From NCBI RefSeq assembly GCF_048771995.1, contig NC_133024.1, forward strand, positions 113,286,501-113,350,500: a stretch of 64,000 nt of DNA. The letters are read 5' to 3'. A program made the position numbers and the translations under genes. Source of the stretch: Taeniopygia guttata. Lineage: Eukaryota > Chordata > Aves > Passeriformes > Estrildidae. Shown here in pieces: positions 1-13,400 of the stretch (position 1 is its first letter; each line of letters opens with the position of its first letter). The notes under the pieces were generated by a model. It worked only from the letters and a program-made list of their open reading frames with translations, made no database searches and was not told the DNA's origin.

Positions 1-1380
1 TGTTCTGCTGCCCTGCCGCAGCTCTGTCCTGCAGGGCAGCGTGTGGGGCTCTGCCCTCAGTGGGATGGTACAAACATTAAATACCACAAACTACCTGTGC
101 TGGATTTACAATAACGTGCCAATATCTGTCACCTACGTTGGACAGTGTGTCCCCAGCCTGAACCAACAGAAAAATGCCAACACCACAGTGAAACATGGAG
201 GGCATGAAGAAGGAGAAAAAGGACAAGACACACCCAATTTCCTCCATCTTGTCCCCTCTGAACCCCTAATCTAGAAACCTAAAATTTTACTTTTGCACCC
301 GTGCCACACTTAATTATTACTCTTATCAAACACTCAAAGCTTGTAATTCATCCTGTAAGATTGAAAACTCTTTTCCATGGACAGAGATCACAGCCAGTGT
401 CTCTGGGGGCTCTGTACAGGGGGGTTCCTGACCCCTGCCAGGGTCCCAGACCTGCCAGGGCAGCCAGAGGGAAGCCCTGGATTCCCACACCCCAGCACAG
501 AGGGGCTGGGACCATCTTTCTGTCCCTGCTCTGGGCTCCCTCCAGCAGCTCCACACTCTGATGTTGAGGTCCCCAGAGCCAGAATCAGCATTGCAGGTGG
601 GAGCTCACGAGAGCAGAGGGGGAGATTCGCTCTACGTGAAAGACATGAATAAATAAAGCTCCCACATTTTCCTCACGTTGTTCACTCCAAGCCCTTCCAT
701 TTCTCAGAACACACACCCTCAGCAGCTCCAAACGTTTTTCACTAAATATGAATCATCCCTGGGACAGTATTTGTTAACTTGCCATCATTCAGGATGGGTT
801 TACGTTCCATCTGTAGCGCATTTGCCATGGCCTTATTCCCCGGTTCAGGAACCGCTGACCTAGAAAACTCTCACTGAAGAAGGAGATAAACTAAGGAACT
901 TCAGGAAATTCTCAGATCATCTGGGGATGGAGTCAAAACACCTTCTTCAGACTCACAATTCCAAGGTCTTTTGCATTATCTTTTCGGTCTCCATCCATCC
1001 CTGCTGTTAAGCAAATATTTCAAGGTATACTGAGATATAGGTAGGGGGAGGTAATAAACTGCAAATTCCTCCGTTTTAAGTGGTATTATAATCCATAAGA
1101 ATAATTCAGGCATCCTATCCAAGTGATAAAAGCACATGGATGCAAGGGAGAAAAGCCAGTGCAGACACTGGGTGCAGATCAAGCAGCAAAAGCTTTACTG
1201 GGTATGTTTATTATCACACTGAATAGAGATTTCATCAAACATTCACCCCCAAAAATACAGTTACTGGTAGCTCATTGGAGACTCCAGACTATTTGTTCTC
1301 CTACATAAAACCATTGTCATTAATTTAAAAAAAATAAGATCAGAATGTGCTAATTATAATCTGATGTGCGCCCAAATTCC

Positions 1381-1528
1381 TTACAATTTCCTCCAGGAAT
1401 TCATCAAGCCTTCATCCATGTATGGATACCTCCAAAAAGAATTCATCATCTATAAAGCCTTCAATGAGCAAAAAGCCATGGCACTCTTTTAAGTGAACTG
1501 ACTGCCAGAAGTTGATGATCTCCTGCTT
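1381..1528 (-). repeat. Dispersed coding-looking repeat, copy 1
   Basis: About 125 bp here matches 4,685-4,812 at roughly 90 percent by eye, in the same orientation. Read on the minus strand it is open for about 38 codons with a protein-like composition (motif GFLLIEGF) before a stop. Minus-strand sequence upstream, up to about 1,990, also gives broken open segments. I do not recognise the source; a decayed retrocopy or an unnamed transposable element are both possible. Confidence 0.55.
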
Positions 1529-2524
1529 ATTAATATGGAAAACAATGATTTGCTGAGCTTCAGGAATTCAGCAAGAGGCTGGAGGTGACTCAATCCCGAG
1601 TGGACAGGTCCTGGATGTGCAGTTCAAGCTCAGGCTGTAAATTTGGGATAACGATGGCTTGAATCCCTTTTTGGGAACAGGCACTATGGAGAAGCAAGGA
1701 ATTCACTTTGGATTATTCTCTGATGGCAGCTGTAAGGTAAAAGTCTGAGAGAGATCCTTCAGTGACATAAAAGTCCAGGAAAAGTCTCTCCAGCAGAGCT
1801 CTCTCACGTTCATTTGCTCTAACTCAACTTTTATGAGGAGAAACAGAAAAAGTTGAACCTTTGGGACAAGTTTTTGTGAACTTCACCAATTCCAGCATCT
1901 CAATATGGAGTTGACACTGATCAGTCTGATGCTCTCCAAGGTACTTCTCATTTGTTCAAGAAGTAGACATTGCATTAAATCTTTGACAAACTTATCCATT
2001 TAAGTATTTATGTCACAGCAAGACTATACAATCTTTATTAAATAACAGTATCTCTGCCAGCATCAGAAGTTGGTAAGGGCCTTACCAGAGAAGTTTGGTT
2101 TCCTGTAGCATTTTTTTCCTTGATAACAATTCCTAAAATGATTTTAATAATGCAGGTCACAGGAAGGAAATGAGGGCAAATTAAAAAAAAAAAAAAGCTT
2201 TTAAATCCGGGCCTTATAACCCTCCAAAGAGCACTCAGGATTGCCAAGCCCAAGGTATCCAGGAAATAAAAAAGCAAGAAAATCTCTAGTGTCCCACTGA
2301 AGTTCACACTCCCAAGAATAGCCTGGGATAGATGGAAAGACTCCAAAACAAAGCCACTTTCCCAGCAGATCTTTTCTTTTATACTAATGACCCTGAGCTG
2401 GTGTATTCTATGGAATGATGTGCTGTGCTTCTTAGGAGACTGCTGGAAAAAGGGAACTTTTGATACAGAGCTGCTCCTGCTCCCATGTTGTGAAATAGCT
2501 CAACAAGAGGGTCCTGAGTGTGCT

Positions 2525-2700
2525 CTGACACATTCCAGGGGCTGCCCAGGGGGGTTTGGAGTGCCCATCCCTGCAGGTGTCCCCTGGAGGTGGCACTGAG
2601 TGCTCTGGGCTGGGGACAAGGTGGGCCCAGCTGGGACTCCCTGGGCTGGGAGGGCTTTCCCAACCATTTTCCAAATGATTCTGGGATTCTCTGATCCAGC
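2525..2700 (+). mobile_element. CR1 LINE 3' fragment
   Basis: The block runs through the bird CR1 3'-end signature 'gctgcccagg ggggtttgga', then 'ggtggcactgagtgctctgg', and ends near 'gattctgggattct'. It is 5'-truncated and carries no intact reverse transcriptase. Minus-strand open frames across it are shadows. Confidence 0.8.
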
Positions 2701-4684
2701 AGCCAAGGTCTGGAACTTCCCCTTTTTTGCTCAGACATTTTTGTCTGAAATACTTCATGGATAGTCAACCCAAAGCAACTCAGGGAAAAAAGAAATTTGG
2801 TTTCAGGAGAAGTGCCATGGAATACCAAAGAAGGGGATGGAGGGGGGAAGACAAGCACCAAACACCAGAGCAGCTTCAGAGTTCTGTGCCTAAGGAACCT
2901 CAGCTACTCCTGCAACTGAGCAGTGCCACGTTGTTCAGCACAAGACAAGTCTTTAGCCATGAAAAAAACCACACAGAAACCAAGCAGGATGGACAGAGCT
3001 CACTGGAAAACGACTCAAATGGATTAAGAAAATTAAGGAACAAAATCATCAGACAAGCTGCAAGTCAGCAGAGATACAGCATTTATGAGCAGCAATTTTA
3101 TTTACTAAGAGGGAACCACTGAACATCTCCAAAGACAATTATAATTCACACTCTCACTTATGTTTATTATCATATAAGAATTCCAAAGATTGGAATGGCA
3201 TGGAGAAAGTAGGTCTTGCTGGCTATTTCCCATGCTCCTGCCCTCAGTCCACCCAAAAACTCAGAGAAGCAAAGGGGATGGGCAGAAGAATTTCACTGCT
3301 TTTTTCCTGCCATAAAGAGTAAGTGTATTGCTCAATTTTCCACATTTATTTGAAGTTACTTTGGATTTTTAAAATATGGATGGACATTCAAATGGATGGA
3401 TTCAGATATTAAAGCATGAGTACTTCTGTCTACTTTCCCAACTAACAGGTAAATAATGATCAACATGATTTAAATAATTTGGGCTAAAATATTGTGTATC
3501 TGAATGCATGGATGTGAAATTGGTAGCCTATTTAAGAGGACAAGCAAGCATGGAATTTCCAAAAGTTTGGGTTGGTTTTTAACATAACTGGCCCAGCTGG
3601 TGGTTGTGTGGAATAGAAACTTTTTTTATGTCTCCTTTGTACAGCAGGAAGAAGAAAACAAAGCATTTTACTCCACAATTCAGTATCTCGTATCAGCAGG
3701 TTCTGCTCATAGCTTATACAATGAAAATACCTTGTCTAAGAAGTTAACTTTGGGAACTTCAACTCATTTTTCAGTTTGTCCAAAAAGGAAAAACACATTT
3801 TGTGTGTGCATGCCTATCTTAAGGTAATACAGAAGTCAAGTGAAAATTCAAAAGCGAATGAGACGGAGATGAAACCTGTATATTGTATTGGTTTGTGGTA
3901 TTGTTTTGGGTGGAATGCACAGAAAATTAAAAACTTGGGGGATTTTGTGTGTTTAAAATGGGGATTTTTTCCTACTGGGGAAGAGAAAGGAGAAAGAACA
4001 AGCAACTGAGCAAATTACAATAAGAGAGGTGCTGGCAATGACCTGGGAGAAAAAGGGCACAAGCAGAAGTTAGAAAACTGTTAAAAAGCAAAAAAAAACC
4101 TCTAAGAGGACCAGAAGGGAACAGAGAACAAGAAGCATCAGCAGCCAGAAGTGACTCCAAGCTCAGGCTGTGCTGGGAGCTCACACCAGGGCAGCAGGAA
4201 TGTGAGTTTAAGACAGCAGAAAGCCAGAGAGGCAGAGCCAGGAGGGGACAGGGATGACACAGGATGATTTACTGCAGGAGGGGTGGCAAGAATTCCTGGC
4301 AGTGGTGTTCTCCAGGCAGTGCCAGCGCTCTCAGGGGCAGTTACCCAAGCCCTGCCCCGCTGCTGCCCACCCACACAGCCCATTCCTCCATCCCCGTGGC
4401 TGCAGTGTAACCCGACTCCCACCCCCACACACACCCCAACGGTAAAAATATAAAATTATCTATTTCAGCCAACTCACCCTGCAAGCCTGATGCACTGGCT
4501 GGGCTGACAAACAGCTGTGCCAGCACAAAGCAGGTGGGAGCACAGCCCCGAGGGAGGGAAGGGGAGCTGCTCAAGGGGTCACTGCCTTCAAAGAACTCCT
4601 GGCTGCACTCTTTGCTCGGAAGAACTCTTCCAACAATTTCCCTCCAAGGGATTCCATCATCTACACCCTGTGCAGAAACTTCCC

Positions 4685-4812
4685 ATCAAGCCTTCACCCA
4701 TCTATGGATACCTCCAAAAAGAATTCACCATTTATAAAGCCTTCAATGAGCAAAAAACCATGATACGCTTTCAAGTGAACTGACTGCCAGAAGTTGATGA
4801 TCTCCTGCTTGC
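4685..4812 (-). repeat. Dispersed coding-looking repeat, copy 2
   Basis: This is the partner of the copy at 1,381-1,528. The same minus-strand frame is open with a handful of substitutions, several of them altering codons, and it stops at the same place. Flanking sequence beyond about 125 bp does not match, which argues for dispersed insertion or duplication of a short unit rather than one long tandem duplication. Confidence 0.55.
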
Positions 4813-5527
4813 CAACACTTGTAATATCAGCAGGTTAATGCTGGCCCTCACCCCTCGTAGATTAAACACAAAACCAATTCTTTCTTTTCATCTTTATGCT
4901 TCTTTTGTATCAATTATTTCAAATTGGAATAGGTACAGGTCTGGGGAGAGCAAGGTCATTTTCACCAGTCCAGGAAAACATGGACATGGCTGGAAGGAAA
5001 AAGGGGGAGAAAATCAACATTGCTTGTGTTTTTCTCTGAATATGCTGCTCTTGCTGTGCTGCCCTTCAGCATCCTCTCAGCACTGAATTATGTACCTGCC
5101 CATGGCCTTATCTCATTCCAGAAGACTGATCTGGATGAAAAAGAGATCATGAATTCTGCTCGAATTTCCCCCAAATTTAAGAGGGTGTAGCCACAGAAGA
5201 CCAACAATTCCAGTCTTAATTCCCCAGCTCCAGTTCCTCTGCTTCCCTCCACTGTCAGCACTACCAGCAGCGTCTCAGGACTCTGTCACAAGTTTGGTCA
5301 GCTGAAACCAGAACACATTATTTTTAAAGAGTTCTATTTGAGACATTTAGTCAGTTTTCCCTCTAAAACCCAAGCAAACTCAAGCACAGAAAAAGGTGGG
5401 TCACACACCCAGTGGACACAGGCACAGATAACTCTCTGTTCCCCAAACTGGTCACTCCTGAAGGCTCAGAACTCAGCCCTGCCAGAAAAATTGGAGCTTT
5501 TGGACTGCTAAGATGGAGCTGTGGATG

Positions 5528-5665
5528 TCCCATCCCTGGAAGTGTCCAAGGCCAGGCTGGATGAGGCATGGAAGATGTTCCTGCCCAGGGCAGGGGGTTG
5601 GAATGAGACAATCCTTACAGTCATTCCAACCCAAACCATTCCATGATTCCATATTCCAATCACAC
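5528..5665 (+). mobile_element. CR1 LINE 3' end fragment
   Basis: Contains 'gtgtccaaggccaggctgga' followed by 'cattccaacccaaaccattc' and the degenerate terminal 'catgattccat', the usual CR1 3' terminus. Older and more diverged than the copy at 9.66 kb. Confidence 0.75.
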
Positions 5666-6239
5666 AAAGTGGGAAAATCCCATAAATGCCTCCTTCTCCT
5701 TCCATATGAAAGCTGTATAAATGTCATATCCATTGAAATTCACATTTATTCATCGCACAGATGCTTCTCATGTGCACCAGGAGTACACAGAAAACAACCT
5801 ACCCAGTCAATCCAGCTATCCCAAAATGATACCATTTCCTGAAATACCCCATCACTTTTCCCAAAATTGAGGTATGAGGATCAAATGGGAAAAGAAGTTG
5901 CAAATTAAAAATCAGCATTTTTAAAGACAAACTCAGTTTGAGAAGAAACAACTTCAAACCCTAATTCCCCCAAATTTCCAAGCAAATCCTAAATTCCTTG
6001 AGCAGACCTCTATGTGGATGTGCTGAGTCACTCTCCAACCTTAGGAGGCTGCTTTTTTTCAAGTTACAGAGCACTCAGAATACAAACTCCAGGCAAATGA
6101 AACTGCAAATGCAAAGAGCATCCTGCTATTAAAGCCTCAGACACAGAAACCCTTCAGCTCAGCTCCGCCCGCTGCGTCACCCCGTGACTTTGGGCACTCA
6201 CCGGGTCACCAAGGCAAATAGAAAAATATTTTTAAAATA

Positions 6240-6425
6240 TAAAGTTTTTTACAGAAATGGTGATAAAGTTCTGGAATGGCTGCCCAGGGAGGTGGTGGAG
6301 TCACCATCCCTGGGTGTGTTTAACAGAGCCTGGATGTGGCACTGGGTGCCAGGGTTGGGTTGAGGTGTTGGGGTGGGTTGGACCTGCTGATCTTGAAGAT
6401 CTCTTCTAAGCCAGAGATTTTGGGA
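6240..6425 (+). mobile_element. CR1 LINE 3' end fragment (other subfamily)
   Basis: The order 'tggctgcccagggaggtggt', 'ggagtcaccatccctgg', then 'ctgatcttgaagatctcttc' is that of a CR1 subfamily with the 'gatcttgaaggtctcttcc' type of 3' end. It is diverged and 5'-truncated. Confidence 0.75.
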
Positions 6426-9400
6426 ATTCTTTGAGTTCTGTGGCTTTGGGCACTCCCCAGGTGATTTTGGGCACTCACCAGGTGACTCTGGCCTGTCACT
6501 TCACCTTTTGGTTTCAGTCCCTTGCTGGAGAGCAGCTCAGGGAGTTCTTTATCTCATGCTGTGTGCATGGAAAGCACAAAAAGCTCTTCAAGATGCCAAA
6601 AATCCCTGAATTCCACCTCTTCATTCCAAAAACCAGGAGCTCAGTGCCTTAGGTCAGGCTGGCAATAGGATACAGAAAGTTTGGGTGGATGGGGTTTTTC
6701 TATATGTTAGATCCCAATCACTGGAAAACTCTTCCATGGGATGCTGGAAAAATCCATTAGAATTCACTTGATTCAGATACTAAAATGTGGCATGAGAAAG
6801 TCCCAAACCTAAAACCAAGTGCAGGGTCAGGACAGAGATCAGTTACTGACTTTCACTTTTAAAAATTAAATTTATATATTTACTACATAATAAAAGATAG
6901 TTCAGAGCACCAAAAGCAAGAGATGATTCTCCCATTGTTGTCAGTGCTTGAGTGCTTGACTTAGTTTGGGAATTTTAATGGAAATAATGAATAAAGCCAA
7001 GTGCAACTCCACAGAGACAGTCAAGACTGAAATGTTGGGAGGAAGACCACATTTCCAACCTAAGGAATGCAATCCAGACCTGTTTTCTCTAGTACATCAA
7101 GGAAGTTTATGGATTTGACACTGTCAGGTTGGGGGTTCAGAGGTTTCAGAACACACATAATGACTAACACAAAACGTAGAAATTGCATTCTGGGCCTACT
7201 CTGTGATTGCTAAAAATGTATCTTGAGCTTCAGCCTCACCTCAAACCACAGCCCTCAGATTCTTCTGTTTTATGCAACCAAAATCATGCAAAGATGAAAA
7301 TTAAGATTTGTTTTTTAAAGTATCAGTGGTCCAGAGGAAGAAAGTAACAGCAAAGCAGCTAAAGAAACCTGTATCAGAAAATACCAAAGGGCTTTTTTTT
7401 TTTTTTCAAATATGGAAGTCTGAACATCAAATTCTTCATCCCATACTCAAAGTCTTGTATAGAAATAATCACAAGTTCTCACATTTCAATAAAATTACAA
7501 GACCCAAAATCTTAACAAAAGAGTGAGGCCAACACTTACAAAATACTGGATTATACTATGTAGGCCCAGGATTATATTTCTGAGGTAGAAAAAAATAGTT
7601 ATAAATATTTTAAAAATGAGGAATGACATAAGGAAGGTCAGTTAAGTCCACCCTCTCTCTTAGCAGAGTTTGGAAATACACATTAAAGGACAGCAAATAT
7701 AAGCTTAGGGAATCTCTGTCACACACACACAAAAAATTATTGGCTGATCTCAATCAGAACATGTGACTGATTAAAAAAATAAATTAATTAAAAACTGGAA
7801 GTTATTACACTGGACAGAAAAAGGGGAATTAAAAAAAGGAAAAAAACCCAAACAAACCACCCCAAGATAGAAAACCTCCAGGAGGAGATTTAATGACATT
7901 AACTACTCCAATGTGGTCTTTTCCTTATTTTCAGATTTTTAAAAGATGACTGAGATTGGGTTTTGTGCTGTGGAATCAAAGCCCCAGACCCTGCCCTGCC
8001 CAGTGAGCCTGTGGCACTCCATCTTTTACATTTCAGCTCAACTGAAAGAGGCTTTTCAATCAATCTGTTCCATTTAAGTGGCATTTTTATAAGTTTTGCA
8101 GGAGGGGTGATTTCAAGATGATCACTGGAACTTTGTGAACTGTAAGGAGAACTTGTTTTCTTATTTCTTGAAATAACTGGGTGCTGATTAAGAACATCCA
8201 GCAGAAAACCAGAATTAAATACTTGCTTTATGCAGGTGGAATACAACCATTATACAATAGTTACACAACTCTTTCTTTGCATAATAAGAAGAGAAAAAAG
8301 TGGGGTTTTTAAACCAGCCTTCAGAAGAGAGAACTTGATAACACCACAACTTGGCCAACTGGTTTTCTTTGCTTTATTGGCTTCTGCAATAAATTAAATG
8401 GCAATATTCTAGCAAAAACTTGGGTTTGGGTATACTGTGTGGCAGTAATCAAGTAAATGGGCACTGGGTAGAACCTTCAACCCACTTTTAGAAATCTGTG
8501 TCCAGTTCTAATAGGAAAAAAGCATTTCTGGTGCCCATCACAGGGAGCAAAGTCCTCTGGACTGCAGACTGAGACCCAGAGCAGTCAGAGCTGCCAAGAA
8601 GCACCAAGGAAGGCAGTGCAGAGCCTGTGCTCCATCTGTCTCCACCTGTGCTCCTGCATTTCTCGAGGTTTCAACACCGAGCTCATAAAGTTTTAAAAGG
8701 TCCATGCTGTGAACATGACTCTGGTTAATTTAACTCCACAGAGATACATAAATGAATGTTGTGATGGGTCAGAGACTGCAAAGCTCACATGGACACTGTG
8801 CTGCAACTGTGGCAAACACAGCGAGAACATACCCACAGCAACCCTGCAAGGACACAGGACAACCTTCCTGAAGGGCCACAGCAGAGAAAGGATTTCCATC
8901 CACACCTCCAGATGATGAGTTTCAGACCTTCTCTCATTAAGCTTTTGTACAGCAGACTATCAAATTACAATAATTACCAGAACTCACAACCTCTTTATTT
9001 ACAGAAGAAAACCCAAACCACAAACACACGGATTTCCCCAAGGCTGTCCTGGAAATTCTGTAGAGCAGCACATGAGGAATGGACAGGGAGCTCCAAGTCA
9101 GGAAACCTGACACAGAAAGAAACAACACTTACTCCATGTTGTAAATACAAACCAAAACAGAAATCAGAACCCAAGAAAGGTCCCTGATTAATACAAAACA
9201 AACTCAAACAATTCTCAATTGTCCTTATAGAAACTTTACCTGTATAACACAGTCTCCTATACTCTTTTCACTCAGACCTCAACTGACTCATTTGTGATGC
9301 TGTCTCTAGCAGAGACAGCTCAAAACACATCGATCCACTTCGAATTTAAGCTTTAGGTTAATAATTAAGCTTTACAATTAATAAATATATACTAAGATCC

Positions 9401-9654
9401 TTAAAAATAATAAACCACCACAGAAAGTTTAAGGAGCTACAAGAGCCATTCCAAGTGAAGCTGTAGCAACTGGGTAGTTGCAGGGTGGTTACCACTGCCC
9501 AGAGTTGCCACTCTGATTTTGGGGCAAAGAGCCAGGAAAGTTTGGAGCCTTTGGTTAGAGCTTGACTTCAGCAAAAGTTTAAAAACTGTGTCAGGGAGAG
9601 AGACAGGGAGAGCCACAGCACCCTCACGAGTGACAGGACACGGAGCTGTGTGAC
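6426..9654. other. Unique intronic sequence, nothing recognised
   Basis: About 3.2 kb with no recognisable transposon, no open frame that looks like an exon, and only short homopolymers (a T run near 7,388). The absence of CR1 insertions over this length, against their density elsewhere, is the only notable property. Confidence 0.5.
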
Positions 9655-10455
9655 AGACACAGAGGAGGGCAGCATCCAGAGGGACCTGGACAGGAGAGGT
9701 GGGGCTGGGAGAACCCCACGGAGTTCAGCAAGGCCAAGAGCCAAAGTGCTGCCATGGGGAATCCCAAACACAAACCAGGAGGGTGGGGAAAGGATGGAGA
9801 GCAGCCCTGGGGAGCAGACTGGGGGTGCTGGTGGTGAGAAGCTCGGTGTGTTCTTAGCCCAGAGCCCCCCATGCCCTGAGATGGGAAAGGGATTGGGATT
9901 GTGGGAGTGGGATTGTGGGGATTGGGATTGTGCCCTGTACCCCACAGGTGAGAGCCCTGAGACCTGCAGAGCTGCCCCAGGCCTGTCCCAGCCCAGGAGG
10001 AGCTGGAGCTGCTGCAGAGAGCCCAGAGGAGGCTCCAGGATGAGCAGAGGGATGGAGCAGCTCTGCTGGGAGGAAAGGCTGGCACAGCTGGGATTGTTCC
10101 CCTGCACAGGAGAAGCTTTGGGCTGAGCTCAGGGTGGCCTTGCAGGGCCTGGAGGAGCCCCAGGAAAGCTGGAGAGAGACAATTTCCAGGGCATGGAGGG
10201 ACAGGGCACAGGGAATGGCTTCATACTGACAGAGGGCAGGGCTGGATGGGAGGTTGGGAATTGTTCCCTGGCAGGGTGGGCAGGGCTGGGATGGAATTCC
10301 CAGAGCAGCTGTGGCTGCCCCTGGATCCCTGGCAGTGCCCAAGGCCAGGTTGGACACTGGGGCTGGAGCAGCCTGGGACAGTGGGAGGTGTCCCTGCCAT
10401 GGCACTGGATGGGCTGTGAGGTCCCTTCCAACCCAAACCACTCTGGGATACCATG
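9655..10455 (+). mobile_element. Longer CR1 LINE copy, 3' part of ORF2 plus 3' UTR
   Basis: The left part (9,655-9,860) matches the end of the CR1 polymerase region ('gacctggacaggagaggtgg', 'ttcagcaaggccaagagcc', 'atggagagcagccctggg'). It is followed from about 9,960 by the coiled 'gaggagctggagctgctgca' segment and the 3' UTR to 'accactctgggataccatga'. It is one of the least diverged copies in the window. The 195- and 179-codon minus frames across it are antisense shadows. It is 5'-truncated and so not mobile by itself. Confidence 0.85.
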
Positions 10456-13400
10456 AAAAACCTGATTTTATTGGGAAGGCAGAGATCCATTACTGCAATC
10501 ACACACACACATGCAGCATTTGCAGGAATGCTCCTTCTCCTGCACAGGGCCTGCCATAACAATCTCAGTTTCTGAAGGAACACTCTGACATTGACAGAAA
10601 GTCACCCCAAGTACAAGAGCACAGAATTTTAAGTTTAGTATATCTCATGATGGTAAAAAATGTGCATTAAGCTGTTATTCCACAATATTGACCCAGTGTT
10701 TGTCATATTTATGAGTAACTTCTATAGAAATAAAAACTCCCAAGATCTTGTAACATTAACAAAGAAATCAATGTATTTCAAACACTAACTCTGGCACAGC
10801 ATTACATTAATGCCTAATTATCCACAAGTTGGAAAGAATAACAATAAAGAAGCCAGAATCAGACATGATCCTGGAAAGTTACTGAGCTTCCAGTGGCAAT
10901 CAGATGTTGAAAGTGTATGGAAACTGATTTGTCTGTGACCACACACACCCCCTCTGTGTATTTAATGTGTAAGTCCTGTTCAAACTGCAGTTTAAAAGAG
11001 AAATACATATGGTTCCACAGCTGTAAGTAGGGAAAAGCTGTAGTTACAACCTGACGGGGCAGAGATCAGTGTGAGGGAACTCTCAGTGACCAGGAAAACA
11101 CAGGACTGAGGAAGTACCAACACATTCACTTCCCTGACAAGATTTCTCTCCTCTTTTAACCCTTCCTTGAGGTTTAACTCAAAGTGATACCAGGGGCACA
11201 AAACTGCTCTCTCTGTAAAGGAGATGCTGGATGTTCCAACAGGACCACAGTAAATGAGTTATTAGTAATTTATGGAGTTCACAGAAGCACAAATCATGAA
11301 CACACACAGGGAAAGGGGATTTGAAATGAAATGTGTCTGCAGTCAAGAAACCACAAACCCAGTGAACAACAGGTTTTTGGGACACTAAGATTTAAAAGTT
11401 TCACTAGCAAGTTCAATTTAATTATTAAAGTTATTTACATATGCTTTTGTGAACTAGTCAGCCTACTAATTTGATTTTTTCCAGTAACTCAACAAAATTC
11501 AGTCTAATTTTTTTCCCATTATTTTTTGAAGGAATGACTCTTCCATCAGAAATCAATTTGTACATTTCCATCCCGCTCTTATTTCACCATCCAAACAGTT
11601 ACCAAAAAGAAAGAGGAAACTTTTCAACACAAAGGAGTATTAATGTATTATTAACTATTCCTTAAACTGACTCACAACACAGTCTATTTTTATTTGCCTC
11701 TGGGGGAAAAGAAAAAGGGGGTGGGGGGAAAGGAATACTAGGAGGCTTTGGAACTTTATGTAACAGCAATTGAAAGCTTGGTCTCTCACAGCTGGAACAA
11801 AACTGACACTTAATAGAGTTAATTTTCATTTACTGTTTCACTTTGAGGTACTTGGTGCTACCCAGACATGGACGCTTTGCATGGAGAATGTTTACAAATA
11901 GAAGTCAGCTCGTGGTGTTTCGGTTAGAGAAGTATTTCCCTGCTTTTCCAAAATTCAGAGCTGGGATTTCACTGATTTTGTTTTCATACGGGGGCCTGAA
12001 GCAGCACCAGAGTTTTCCCACTCTATGGATGCAGGCAGGGCTGACTGGGAGTGGGGATTCTCCCCAAAAATCATAAGAACAGGACACTTTGGAATAAATA
12101 AGGAGATGATAAAGCAAATACCCTTCAAAGTGATCCATACCAAGGGTTAGGACAAAGCAGAACCCTGCTCTAACAGAATGAAATCCACTGGTACCAGCAA
12201 AAGCAGGCCAGTTATTTTTCCAGTCATTCTGGGATAAATGAGAATTAAATGCACAATTTTACCTTCCTTCCCCAAAAGAGGAAAAGGTGGATAAAACAAT
12301 AGATAATCACTGCAATTCTACTGGTATATTGTGTCACCTTGAAGAGCCAGCACTGGGGAACTCCACAAATGGAACATGCCTTTGTGGAAGTAACCACTCC
12401 TGATTTTCCAAAGTTTCTCTGGCATTTTTAAGGCATCCAAAGACTACAGTTCCCATCAGCCTCCTCCTGAAGGACCCATGGAGGTGAGGATGGAAAGGAA
12501 GAGCATTCCCCTTCTCCTGATTGCTTCTTTCTCCCCTCAGAGGCTCACAAGAAAAGCAGTTCACCCAGAGAGGTTTTTGGTATTCGTTCAAATAATAAAA
12601 ATATTAACAAATAACAAAAAAAAGTCTTAGAACAAACAAGAACTCTCATTGCATAAACATCAGAGTCTGAGTAGCCAGAAAGTTATTACATAATTTTTGC
12701 AAAAATGTATTTCTTATCAACCTCTTTGCAGAGATGAAACTGTAAACTCAACAAATAATGTATTGTATTCAGTTATAAAGACAAAAGCAGCAGTTCTCTG
12801 TAAATAATCCTATTCTATAACAACAGATCTATTTACAAAAGGATTTCAGAAGTTATACAACTCCCATAATATAAAGGTATCAGAAAGTTTTGTACTTTAA
12901 TGTGGAGAACAGCTCTCCAAATGGCATTCAAAATGACCATGGAAAGGCTAAACAGATACCAGGCTGCAATTCTCACCCAAAACCACAAACAGCCACACAA
13001 CTTTCAACCTGCAGTCCCACAGCCAGGCTTAAAAACACCTGAAATGAACAGGTTTTCAGAGGAATTCCCAAAAGATAATCTAATTATAGCAACAAAAAGT
13101 GCTTTTTTTGGTACCAGTAGGTATTAGTCTTCAGACCAGCACCCATTTGAGCTCAGATGAAGCTGTGAAATGCCTGCATGGCAAATAAAAGCACCAGTTT
13201 TGTGTGTTTATTCTTTTCACATACCATCCGAGCAGGTGGTCCAGTTTCAAACATGACTTTAAGATGTGGCACATGTAAGCAAGTCTGTCCTAATTAAATG
13301 TCACTTGAAAAGCTCGGACAAGGCAGAGTTTTTCCCGGACACCAGAGGTGCTCTGCTGCTTTGTTTGAACTATCAGCCACTTTGCAAAAGTCTCTTATGG

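Noticed and set aside
2727..3122. Plus-strand small protein of 131 codons
   Set aside because: Starts inside a CR1 end and has no recognisable domain or neighbouring exons; length is within chance for 64 kb.
9568..10441. Minus-strand genes of 153-195 codons
   Set aside because: Antisense of a CR1 copy; similar frames recur wherever that CR1 region appears (23.5, 31.1 and 51.5 kb).
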